Positions 49,835 to 57,547 of a stretch of DNA of 64,000 nt are shown here, one piece after another. Positions within the stretch are counted from its first letter, which is position 1; each line of letters opens with the position of its first letter. A model generated the notes under the pieces. The model saw nothing but the letters and a program-made list of their open reading frames with translations, was not told the origin of the DNA and did not search any database. The stretch is from Streptomyces sp. NBC_00344. GTDB lineage: Bacteria; Actinomycetota; Actinomycetes; Streptomycetales; Streptomycetaceae. Location of the stretch: assembly GCF_036088315.1 (NCBI RefSeq), contig NZ_CP107996.1, positions 6,189,001-6,253,000 on the forward strand, read 5' to 3'. Position numbers and translations under genes: made by a program.

Positions 49835-52117
49835 TCAGTGCTCCTTGACCAGCTCGGCATACGGACCGCCGGCGGCGACCAGCTCCTCGTGTCGGCCGCG
49901 TTCCACGACGGAGCCGTGGTCGAGGACCACGATCTCGTCGCTGTCGCGGACCGTGCTCAGCCGGTGTGCGATCACCACGCACGCGCAGCCGCGGCGCCGC
50001 AGGTTGTCGATGATCAGCTGCTCCGTCTCCGCGTCCAGGGCGCTGGTCACCTCGTCCAGCACCAGAATGCTCGGCCGGCGCACCAGCGCCCTGGCGATCT
50101 CAAGACGCTGCCGCTGGCCGCCGGAGAAGTTCCGGCCGTCCTGCTCCACCCGGCCGTGAATACCGCCGGGGCGCCGCGCGATGACGTCGTGGAGTGCCGC
50201 GTCCTGGAGCGCGGCGACGACGGCGTCGTCCGGGATCGAGGGATCCCACAGAGCCACGTTGTCCCGCACGGTGCCCTCGAACAGGAAGATGTCCTGGTCG
50301 ACGAAGGAGACCGAGGCGGCAAGCGCACTGCGTGAAATGTCCTCGAGACGCTGCCCGTCGATACGGATGATGCCCTCCCAGGGGCTGTAGAGCCCCGAGA
50401 TCAGGCGGGAGACCGTCGACTTGCCGCTACCGGAACCGCCGACGAGGGCCACTTGCTGTCCCGGCCCCACGGCCAGCGAGAATCCGGTGAGCAGCGGCTT
50501 GTCGAGCGGGCTGTAGCCGAAGGTGATCTCCTCCAGCGTCACATGCCCCTTGAGCCTGCGAGCGCTAGCCGCGGGTTCGCGCCGCGAGTACAGCGCGTCC
50601 ACCGGGAAGTTCTCGACATCCTTGAGCCGGGCCACGTCCGCCGCGAAGTCCTGGATCCGGCCGGCCACCCCGTTGAGCCGGGTGACCGGCGCCGTGAAGC
50701 GGACCACCAGTGCCTGGAAGGCGACGAGCAGACCGATCGAGATGTGTCCCTCGACCGCCCGCAGACCGCCGATCCACAGGATCAGCGCGCTGTTGAGCGT
50801 CGCTAGCGCGGGAGCGACGACACCCAGCCACGCGCTCGGTACGCCGAGACGCTGCTGCTCCTCGAGCGTGCTGGCGTGCTGCCCCGCCCAGCGGCGGAAG
50901 TACCCGTTCTCGCCGCCGGTTGCCTTCATGGTCTCGATGAGCTGCAGGCCGGTGTACGAGGTGTTGGTGAGCCGGGCGCTGTCGGCGCGCAGCTTCTGCG
51001 TGCCGGTGGCGCGCAGCCGCACCACGATGCGCATGGCGACGACATTGAGCAGCGCGAGCCCGACTCCGATGAGCGTGAGCTGCGGGTCGTACGTCCACAG
51101 CAGTACCGCGTAGAGCAGCACCACGACCCCGTCCACCCCGGCGGCGGTGAGATCTCGGGCCAGTGTCTCGGCGACCGCGTCGTTCGACTGCAGCCGCTGT
51201 ACCAGGTCCGCGGGGCCGCGCTGGGCGTAGAAGGTCACCGGCAGCCTCAGCAGATGCCGCAGGAAGCGGGCGCTGCTGAGGGTGGACGAGATGATGCGCC
51301 CGCGCAGCAGATTCGCCTGTTGCAGGCCTGTCAGAACCGCGGTGAGCGCGACCATGGTGCCCATGGCGGCGAACAGCACACCCAGCAGTGACGTCTGGTC
51401 ACCGATCAGGAACAGGTCGATGTAGGTACGGCTCAGCGCGGGCAGCGCCGCGCCGACGGCGACCAGCAGCAGGCTGGCCAGCATCGCGGCCAGCATGGTG
51501 CCCGTGGTGCCGCGCAACCGGGCCGGCAGGGCACGCATGATCCCCGGCCGGCGGCCGCCGCGGGTGAAGCTGTCGCCGGGTTCGAAGACCAGGACGACCC
51601 CGGTGAAGCTCGTGTCGAAGTCCTCGGCGGCCACGAACCTGCGGCCCTTGTCGGGGTCGTTGATGTGCACACCGCGCTTGCCGAAACGGCGTCCCATGCC
51701 GTCGTAGACGACGTAGTGGTTGAACTCCCAGAACAGGATGGCGGGTGCCTGCACCTCCGCGAGGGCAGTGGGCTCCATCTGCATGCCCTTGGCCTGCAGC
51801 CCGTAACTGCGGGCGGCCTTCAGAAGATTGCTGGCGCGGGAGCCGTCACGCGATACGCCGCAGGCGATCCGCAGTTCCTCCAGCGGCACATGCCGTCCGT
51901 AGTGGCCGAGCACCATGGCCAGCGAAGCGGCGCCGCACTCGAGGGCTTCCATCTGGAGGACCGTGGGAGTGTGGACCGCCTTGACCTTCTTCCCGGCCCT
52001 TGGCTCCGGCCCCTGCCGGGGACGGCGCCTGTTCTGCGCCGCGTTGTCAGGCCGGTGCCTGCCGCGCGTGGGGGGAGGCAACTGCTGGGCCGCTGGGGAG
52101 GGGTGGGGCGCGGTCAC
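49835..52117 (-). CDS. Peptidase C39-ABC exporter (bacteriocin maturation and export)
   Basis: A 760-aa fusion that cuts double-glycine leaders and exports the core. The C39 peptidase has Cys 61 (MEALECGAASLAMVLGHYG), His 134 (FNHYVVYDG) and Asp 154 (HINDPDKG). The membrane domain spans about 190-460 and the ATPase has GGSGSGKST, FSGGQRQRLEIARAL and ILVLDEVTSALD. A basic Pro-rich 45-residue N-terminal tail is unusual. GTG 52117 overlaps the adaptor stop by GTGA. It should cleave the Gly-Gly site of the precursor at 52997-53224. Confidence 0.94.
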   Translation of the reverse strand: MTAPHPSPAAQQLPPPTRGRHRPDNAAQNRRRPRQGPEPRAGKKVKAVHTPTVLQMEALECGAASLAMVLGHYGRHVPLEELRIACGVSRDGSRASNLLKAARSYGLQAKGMQMEPTALAEVQAPAILFWEFNHYVVYDGMGRRFGKRGVHINDPDKGRRFVAAEDFDTSFTGVVLVFEPGDSFTRGGRRPGIMRALPARLRGTTGTMLAAMLASLLLVAVGAALPALSRTYIDLFLIGDQTSLLGVLFAAMGTMVALTAVLTGLQQANLLRGRIISSTLSSARFLRHLLRLPVTFYAQRGPADLVQRLQSNDAVAETLARDLTAAGVDGVVVLLYAVLLWTYDPQLTLIGVGLALLNVVAMRIVVRLRATGTQKLRADSARLTNTSYTGLQLIETMKATGGENGYFRRWAGQHASTLEEQQRLGVPSAWLGVVAPALATLNSALILWIGGLRAVEGHISIGLLVAFQALVVRFTAPVTRLNGVAGRIQDFAADVARLKDVENFPVDALYSRREPAASARRLKGHVTLEEITFGYSPLDKPLLTGFSLAVGPGQQVALVGGSGSGKSTVSRLISGLYSPWEGIIRIDGQRLEDISRSALAASVSFVDQDIFLFEGTVRDNVALWDPSIPDDAVVAALQDAALHDVIARRPGGIHGRVEQDGRNFSGGQRQRLEIARALVRRPSILVLDEVTSALDAETEQLIIDNLRRRGCACVVIAHRLSTVRDSDEIVVLDHGSVVERGRHEELVAAGGPYAELVKEH

Positions 52118-52920
52118 GGGAGCAGCCAATCGATCGGGTGCTGGTCGGCCAGGTGGATGGAGCCGGTGGCCAGCGTCATGGAGTCGATCGCATACGGCGG
52201 GCCCTCGGCCGACGACCACCGGTATCCGGACTTGGTGGCGGACGAGCGGTCCAGGCGTACCAGCACGGCGAGGGGTCTGCCGTGCTTCGAGAACTGCTCG
52301 CCCAACTGGCTGTCGCCGAGGAATGCGCTGATCTGTTGCCGGGTCTGGGGCGCGCGGCCGACCACGGCCACCCGGCCGCGCAGCACTCCGTACTGCTGGG
52401 CGGGCACGGACCGTACGGTGAGATCCACCCGGGCGCCCGCCGGAACGGCCGAACCGCTGTCGCCCGATACGAACAGCAACACCGTCAGCGGATTGTTCGC
52501 GGCGCCGACACGCTCCACGCTCGCCACATCGGCGCCGGTCGTGACCACGGCGCCGATGGCGGCCGTCAGCGTGGTCACCCGGCCCGCGGCGATGGTGCGG
52601 ACGATGCGGTTGCCGTGTTCCGTACGGACCTGCAGCAGTGGTGCGTTCGCGGCCAGGGTCTGCCCCTGCTTGGCGAGAACGCCGGTGACCTGGCCCGCCA
52701 CTGGGCTCTGCAGCACGTAACTGCCCTGGGTGTGCGTGAGGATGCCGGGTGCGCTCAGGGTGGAGGAGACGGAGCCGGTCATGGCCCAGAAGCAGGCTGC
52801 GGCCATGACGATCACGGTGACACCCAGCACGAGCCAGCCCTGCGGCCTGGCGAAGCGCACCGGCAGGTCGAGTTCCTCCGGCGACTGCAGCTTGGAAAGG
52901 GCCTGCTGACGGAACTGCAC
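52114..52920 (-). CDS. HlyD-like adaptor/membrane-fusion protein
   Basis: A 268-aa export accessory protein. A short cytoplasmic segment precedes one membrane helix (28-49, GWLVLGVTVIVMAAACFWAM) and a lipoyl/barrel-sandwich hybrid region follows (LQSPVAGQVTGVLAKQGQTL, later IAAGRVTTLTAAIGAVV). There is no long coiled coil, as expected in a bacterium without an outer membrane. It starts with GTG 52920 after GGAAAAGAG. It lies between the precursor hairpin and the C39 exporter gene. Confidence 0.85.
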   Translation of the reverse strand: MQFRQQALSKLQSPEELDLPVRFARPQGWLVLGVTVIVMAAACFWAMTGSVSSTLSAPGILTHTQGSYVLQSPVAGQVTGVLAKQGQTLAANAPLLQVRTEHGNRIVRTIAAGRVTTLTAAIGAVVTTGADVASVERVGAANNPLTVLLFVSGDSGSAVPAGARVDLTVRSVPAQQYGVLRGRVAVVGRAPQTRQQISAFLGDSQLGEQFSKHGRPLAVLVRLDRSSATKSGYRWSSAEGPPYAIDSMTLATGSIHLADQHPIDWLLP

Positions 52921-52953
52921 GGAGCTCTTTTCCTACCTGTCAACTATCCGCAA

Positions 52954-52984
52954 TGAGCCCCGGAACCAGGGGTTCCGGGGCTCA
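52954..52984 (-). terminator. Hairpin between precursor peptide and export genes
   Basis: A perfect 14-bp stem (TGAGCCCCGGAACC at 52954-52967 with 52971-52984) and a three-base loop, 12 bases behind the precursor stop and 33 bases before the adaptor start. No T-run follows on the minus strand, so it may work as a partial terminator or 3'-end stabiliser that yields more precursor than transporter message. Confidence 0.75.
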
Positions 52985-52996
52985 CGCGAGGCTGTC

Positions 52997-53224
52997 TCAG
53001 AGACCGGAGACGAGACCGGTGGCGATGCCGGTGGCGGCACCGGTGTTCACGCCCGTGGTGGACGAGACGAGACCCGTGACCGAACCCACGAGGCCGGAGA
53101 CCGGGGCGATGGAGTCAGCGGTGCCGGTGACGTTGCCGACGACGTTGCCGAGCAGACCACCGGACACGTTGTCCAGGTCGTTGTCGGAAATCTCGAGGGT
53201 CTCGACCTGAGGGGTGGAGTTCAT
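52997..53224 (-). CDS. Double-glycine precursor peptide, cysteine-free glycine-zipper core
   Basis: A 75-aa precursor. The leader (1-23) ends ETLEISDNDLDNVSGG, a double-glycine site for the C39 peptidase encoded downstream. The predicted 52-aa core has 11 Gly, one Asp, no Lys/Arg/His and no Cys, so it cannot carry lanthionine, disulfide or thioether bridges. GxxxG spacing is regular: GNVVGNVTG at its start and GVNTGAATGIATGLVSG at its end (five Gly four apart). ATG 53224 with GGAAGGG about nine bases upstream is preferred over an in-frame longer form. No lanthionine synthetase, radical-SAM or YcaO gene is adjacent. Related short Streptomyces peptides are often annotated as type A2 lantipeptides, which the composition does not support. 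Confidence 0.85.
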   Translation of the reverse strand: MNSTPQVETLEISDNDLDNVSGGLLGNVVGNVTGTADSIAPVSGLVGSVTGLVSSTTGVNTGAATGIATGLVSGL

Positions 53225-53719
53225 GATGAACGCCCTTCCTGTGGATATGTAATAACCGCGAACGCCTTGGTGTGGCTCCCGCATTGCGCTGGATCAAAGC
53301 ACGCCGAAGCAGCGCGCAGCCAATCAAACAGTCGCTGATCAGGGGCTCATGGCCTTAAGGGATAAGCCTGCGTGCAGGTGTGTCCATTGCTTGGGGGCAT
53401 CTCCTTCACAAGATCCGTGATCTCTGTTCCCGTGCATGGAATGGGCAGTTGCCTGAATTGGGGCACTCCCGCAGCAAAGACCCCCGTCCTGGTCCGTACT
53501 ATTACGGTCGAACGTTCGTGGGTGACCTGGTTGCGTTTTCCATGTGCAGGTTTGCTGAAGGTGGGCGCGAGACGGCCCAGGGAGCCCGGTGGGCGCCCGG
53601 GAACGGAGGCAGCGAGCGGCTTCGCGGCCCCGCCGGGACCGGGGCCGGCCCCTGCTACGGTCGCCCCGAAGACCGGCCGGGCACTCGCCGGCCGGGCACC
53701 AGGGGAGAGGGGCGGCGCG
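53225..53719. other. Divergent region between precursor peptide and lactonase genes
   Basis: About 495 bp, AT-richer than its surroundings, without a convincing gene. Two abutting palindromes, CCGTA-CTAT-TACGG (53494-53507) and CGAACGTTCG (53509-53518), mark a likely regulatory site; TACTAT (53497-53502) inside it resembles a plus-strand -10 box. No clear minus-strand promoter for the precursor was found. Confidence 0.45.
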
Positions 53720-54763
53720 GTGGCGGATACAGGGACCGGGCGGGCATTCGTCGGATCGTTCACGTCGGACGGTGGGCGGGGTGTGACCGCCGCCGCGGTG
53801 GACACGGCTACCGGGGCGCTGACGGTGCAGGGGGCTGCGAGTTCCGTGCCGAACCCCTCGTTCCTCGCCCCGGCCGGGGGCGGCCTGCTGTACGCGGTCT
53901 CCGAGACGCAGGACGGAGCGGCGGCCGCATTCGACATCACCGGCGCCGTGCCCCGCCTCATCGGCCCGGCGGTGCGGGTCGGTGGCGACGCCCCCACTCA
54001 TCTCGCTCTGGTGGGCGGTCATGTGATCACGGCCAACTACGGCTCGGGCAGCGTCTCGGTGCTGCCCGTCCGGGCGTCGGACGGTGGGCTCGGCGCGGCG
54101 GCGGAGGTGCTCGAGCACCGTGGCAGTGGCCCCAGCCGCGACCGGCAGGAGGGCCCGCATGCCCACCAGGTGAAGCAGGACCCCACCGGACAGTGGGTGC
54201 TGAGTGTCGACCTCGGTACCGACTCCGTACGGATCTGCGCCCTCGCCCCGGACACCGGCACGCTGCGGGTGCACGGCGAGACGGTACTGCCGCCGGGCCG
54301 CGGGCCCCGGCATCTCGCGTTCCACCCGGCAGGAACGCATGCCTATGTACTGAACGAACTGGAGCCGACCCTGACGGTCTGCCGCTGGGACGGGGAGACC
54401 GGCACGCTCGAAGCGGTCGGTGAGAGCGCCCTGCTGCCCCAGGACGAACGGGCGCAGTCGTACGGCTCCGGGCTGGTCCTGGCCCACGACGGCCGGTTCA
54501 TCTGGGCGGCGAACCGGGGGCACGACAGCATCTCGGTCATCGCGCTTGACGGGAGCCCGGAGAAGCCCGAGCTGGTCACCACGGTGGGCTGCGGCGGCCG
54601 GTGGCCGCGGGACATCGCGCTGGACCCCGGGGGGCGGCGGCTGTACGTGGCCAACGAGCGCTCGGGTGACGTGACCTGGTTCGACATCGACTCCGGAACG
54701 GGTGTCCCGCGCCGTGCGGGCTCCATCGAGGCGCCGGCTGCCTCATGTGTGGTGTTCGCCTGA
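53720..54763 (+). CDS. Lactonase family protein (7-bladed propeller, YbhE/Pgl type)
   Basis: A 347-aa beta-propeller of the lactonase (Pfam PF10282) family, whose best-known member is 6-phosphogluconolactonase YbhE. Blocks visible: TALVGSFTS-like start, HAHQVKQDPTGQWVLSVDLGTDSV, GRGPRHLAFHPAGTHAYVLNEL and RWPRDIALDPGGRRLYVANERSGDVTWF. A role in the pentose phosphate pathway is possible but not certain, since many paralogues act on other lactones. GTG 53720 fits the family start; the frame continues upstream without support. Confidence 0.85.
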   Translation: MADTGTGRAFVGSFTSDGGRGVTAAAVDTATGALTVQGAASSVPNPSFLAPAGGGLLYAVSETQDGAAAAFDITGAVPRLIGPAVRVGGDAPTHLALVGGHVITANYGSGSVSVLPVRASDGGLGAAAEVLEHRGSGPSRDRQEGPHAHQVKQDPTGQWVLSVDLGTDSVRICALAPDTGTLRVHGETVLPPGRGPRHLAFHPAGTHAYVLNELEPTLTVCRWDGETGTLEAVGESALLPQDERAQSYGSGLVLAHDGRFIWAANRGHDSISVIALDGSPEKPELVTTVGCGGRWPRDIALDPGGRRLYVANERSGDVTWFDIDSGTGVPRRAGSIEAPAASCVVFA

Positions 54764-54769
54764 GACAGC

Positions 54770-54806
54770 TGTGGGGGGCCGCACCGTGCCGGTGCGGCCC
54801 CCCACA
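54770..54806. terminator. Strong bidirectional hairpin terminator
   Basis: A 17-bp perfect stem (54770-54786 with 54790-54806) around loop TGC, arms rich in G6/C6 runs. It lies between the converging lactonase and chelatase-like genes. Confidence 0.9.
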
Positions 54807-54825
54807 TGCGCATCACTGCCCGAGG

Positions 54826-55752
54826 TCAGCCGACCGGCGCCCCCTGGGACGGCTGCTGCGGGGCGATGCCCAGCGCGCTCGTGTACTGCGAGAGGACCAG
54901 TTTGCCGACTGCCGGATATGCGCCGAGCGCCTCGGCCGAGGCACAGCCGGCCTCCTTGGCCGCGGTGTCCAGCAGCCCCTCGGTGACCTCCGGGCCGATC
55001 AGATATGGAGCCAGGGCCAGCTGCGCGGAGCCCGAACCGCGCAGCTGCTCGGCGATGGCGGTGACCGCCCCTTCCACGTCGAGCGCGGCGGCCATCACCG
55101 GCACGGCGAGGCGCGCGGCCAGCAGCATTCCGGTGATACCGGCTGCCTGGACCGCCTCTTCACCGCCGACGGTCACCAGGATGATGCCGTCGGCCGCTGT
55201 GGCCACGGTGAACAGCCGGGCACGGTCGGCGCGGGACAGACCTGCCTCCGACAGACGTACGTGCAGCCCCTCCGCGAGCAGCGGGTGCGGGCCGAGCACC
55301 TCGGTCAGTTCGGCGGCCGTACCGCTGTCCCTGACCGCCTGCTGTATCCGCCGCTCGGTGCCGGCTTCGGGGCCTGCCAGCAGCGGTACCACGACCGCTG
55401 TGGGGCCCGAGGGCTCGGCCACGTCACGTCCGGCGGCCCTCGCCTGCTGGTAGCGCGCGACACGCTCGGCCGCCGTGTTCGAGAGAACGGTCTCCAGCGT
55501 GGGGAATTCTTCCCCGGTGCCGTCGAGGTAGCCGATGCGGGCGTCCAGGCCGGGAAGCTCTGAACGGGCGATGAAGATGACTTCTTCCGCCAGGCTGCGC
55601 ACAGCGGCTGAAGGAGCGCCGGGAACGGCGAGAACCAGCGCGGGCGCGCCCTCAGGGGCCACCGCGGGTTCCGGGCGGCGGTGCCGTCCGGTCTGGCGAG
55701 GTCGCGGCATTCGTACGGGCAGGCCGGATGCGGGCCCATTGGGGGAGCTCAT
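54826..55752 (-). CDS. CbiX/sirohydrochlorin chelatase-like protein lacking catalytic His
   Basis: A 308-aa two-domain protein of the sirohydrochlorin/cobalt chelatase fold, with order ALVLAVPGAPSAAV..., TAVVVPLLAGPEA..., TVATAADGIILVTVGG... and LALAPYLIGPEVTEGLL. Active members carry a His in the first strand (AHGSRD-like); here it reads AVPGAPS, and the second-half loop also lacks His (IGPEVTEG). It is therefore probably not a working chelatase. ATG 55752 has no good ribosome-binding site; a later ATG at MPRPRQ is possible. It is last in a minus-strand run behind the sugar kinase gene. Confidence 0.8.
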   Translation of the reverse strand: MSSPNGPASGLPVRMPRPRQTGRHRRPEPAVAPEGAPALVLAVPGAPSAAVRSLAEEVIFIARSELPGLDARIGYLDGTGEEFPTLETVLSNTAAERVARYQQARAAGRDVAEPSGPTAVVVPLLAGPEAGTERRIQQAVRDSGTAAELTEVLGPHPLLAEGLHVRLSEAGLSRADRARLFTVATAADGIILVTVGGEEAVQAAGITGMLLAARLAVPVMAAALDVEGAVTAIAEQLRGSGSAQLALAPYLIGPEVTEGLLDTAAKEAGCASAEALGAYPAVGKLVLSQYTSALGIAPQQPSQGAPVG

Positions 55753-55847
55753 GGCGCCGCATGCTACTGGCTTCGGATGCCCGACTGCTCGGGGAGGGTG
55801 CTTTCACGCGACATATGTCCCTGTTTATCCGGTGCGTGTTGTCCGGA

Positions 55848-56825
55848 TCACGTACCCTGCCCCACTGTCAGCCGCAAGAGCTGCGGATGGTGCGGCAGCC
55901 GCAGTGTCCCGCCGGCGAGCTCGGCGGCGATCAGTACCGCCCCCACCAGCGGGTCGCCGGCCGCGGGTATCGCCCGCACATGCGGCAGCCGCCGGGCGAA
56001 CTCCTGCCGGGCGGGGACCAGCAGCGGATCCCCCATCCTGAACAGGCCGCCGGTGAGCGCCACCTGGCACGGCCCTTCCTCGGCGGGCGGGCATACCGCG
56101 GCCGCGGTGTCGACGATCTGCCGGGCCGCCTCCCGCAGAATCGCGGAGGCGACCGGGTCGGTCCCCGCGCAACGGGCCACCTCCGGAGCGAACGAAGCGA
56201 GGACCGCCGGCCGGTCGGTGCGCGGATAGAGCTGCCCGGGCAGACCGGCGGCGGGCCCGAACACCGCCTCCAGCCGGTGCAGCAACGCGGCGGAACCGCC
56301 GCTCCGGCCGTCATGGGCGCGCATCGCCGCCTCCAGACCGGCCCGGCCGATCCAGGCCCCACCGCCGCAGTCGCCGAGCAGATGGCCCCATCCGTCGGCC
56401 CTCGCCCACCGGGTCAGATCCGTGCCGAGTGCGATCATGCCGGTGCCCGCGGCGACCACGGCCCCCGGCCGCTGTCCCAGCGCTCCCGCGTACGCCGTCA
56501 CCGCGTCGGCGGCAAGCGCCAGCCGGGGCGCACCGAGCGAGCTCTCCAGCGCGGCGGGAAGCACGGCCCGCAGATCATCACCGAGAGTGGCCATGCCCGC
56601 GGCGCCGATCGCCACCGCGGAGACCTGGACGTCACCTGCCCTGCCGAGCAGTTCACCCGCCATGGGCAGCAACTGCTCCAGCAGATGGGCCGCTTCGATA
56701 CCGGAAGGCCCGGTCCTCACCGGCTCCCGGGAGCTGACGGACTCGGTGCGCGCGGGATCCGTCGCGTCGGCGAGCGCGACGCGCAGCCCCGAACCTCCCG
56801 AGTCCACCCCGATGACCCAGGTCAC
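55848..56825 (-). CDS. N-acetylglucosamine kinase-like (BadF/BadG/BcrA/BcrD ATPase family)
   Basis: A 325-aa kinase of the actin-like ATPase superfamily. The phosphate-1 motif is [15 protein letters not shown], phosphate-2 is [13 protein letters not shown] and the segment [11 protein letters not shown] is typical of the eukaryotic-type GlcNAc kinases. Substrate is probably an amino sugar recycled from the wall or chitin. It overlaps the uracil-DNA glycosylase gene by ATGA, a neighbour without obvious functional link. Confidence 0.87.
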   Translation of the reverse strand: MTWVIGVDSGGSGLRVALADATDPARTESVSSREPVRTGPSGIEAAHLLEQLLPMAGELLGRAGDVQVSAVAIGAAGMATLGDDLRAVLPAALESSLGAPRLALAADAVTAYAGALGQRPGAVVAAGTGMIALGTDLTRWARADGWGHLLGDCGGGAWIGRAGLEAAMRAHDGRSGGSAALLHRLEAVFGPAAGLPGQLYPRTDRPAVLASFAPEVARCAGTDPVASAILREAARQIVDTAAAVCPPAEEGPCQVALTGGLFRMGDPLLVPARQEFARRLPHVRAIPAAGDPLVGAVLIAAELAGGTLRLPHHPQLLRLTVGQGT

Positions 56826-57499
56826 GGCAGCCGCCAGTCCACCGGCTGCGCACCCTGGCGGACCAGCAGCTCATTGGTCCGGCTGAAGGGACGGGAGCCG
56901 AAGAAGCCACGGTCGGCCGACATCGGGGAGGGATGTGCGGACTCGACCGCGGGCAGGTCGCCCAGCAGTGGCCGCAGATTCCGGGCGTCGCGCCCCCACA
57001 GCACCGAGACCAGCGGCGTGCCGCGCGCCGCCAGTGCCCGGATGGCCTGCTCGGTCACTTCCTCCCAGCCCTTGCCGCGATGCGCCGCGGGCTTGCGCGG
57101 CGCGGTGGTGAGCGCCCTGTTGAGCAGCAGCACCCCCTGTCCGGCCCACGGCGTCAGGTCGCCGCTGGAGGGACGCGGCAGGCCGAGGTCGCTGTGCATC
57201 TCGCGGAAGATGTTCTCCAGGCTGCCGGGCACCGGACGCACGTCCGGCGCCACCGAGAAACTAAGGCCTACGGCGTGCCCCGGCGTGGGATAGGGATCCT
57301 GGCCGACGATCAGTACGCGCACCGCGTCGAACGGCTGCTGGAACGCGCGCAGTACGTTCGCTCCGGCCGGCAGATACGTGCGTCCCGCCGCGATCTCGGC
57401 CCGCAGGAACTCGCCCATAGCGGTGATCCGTCCGGCGGCTGGTGCGAGCGCCCGCGCCCACCCCGCCTCGACAATCTCATTCAACGGTCGTGCTGCCAC
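56822..57499 (-). CDS. ung: Uracil-DNA glycosylase, family 1
   Basis: A 225-aa base-excision repair enzyme that removes uracil from DNA. Diagnostic motifs are [17 protein letters not shown] (catalytic Asp, near residue 67) and the Leu-loop [18 protein letters not shown] (near 190). Length is right for the family. GTG 57499 is the start; the downstream sugar kinase overlaps by four bases and the BNR-repeat gene ends 48 bp upstream, so the three genes may be one transcript. Confidence 0.95.
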   Translation of the reverse strand: MAARPLNEIVEAGWARALAPAAGRITAMGEFLRAEIAAGRTYLPAGANVLRAFQQPFDAVRVLIVGQDPYPTPGHAVGLSFSVAPDVRPVPGSLENIFREMHSDLGLPRPSSGDLTPWAGQGVLLLNRALTTAPRKPAAHRGKGWEEVTEQAIRALAARGTPLVSVLWGRDARNLRPLLGDLPAVESAHPSPMSADRGFFGSRPFSRTNELLVRQGAQPVDWRLP

Positions 57500-57547
57500 G
57501 GGGCGTCACTCTACTGGTGCGGGACCGCGCCGCACCGACGGGTACGG

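Noticed and set aside
52997..53224. Precursor as a lanthipeptide or other cross-linked RiPP
   Set aside because: The core contains no Cys and no modification enzyme gene is adjacent in the window, so the lanthipeptide label that similar genes carry is not supported.
53225..53284. Longer form of the precursor starting at 53284
   Set aside because: The extra 20 residues have no double-glycine leader character, and the ribosome-binding site favours ATG 53224.
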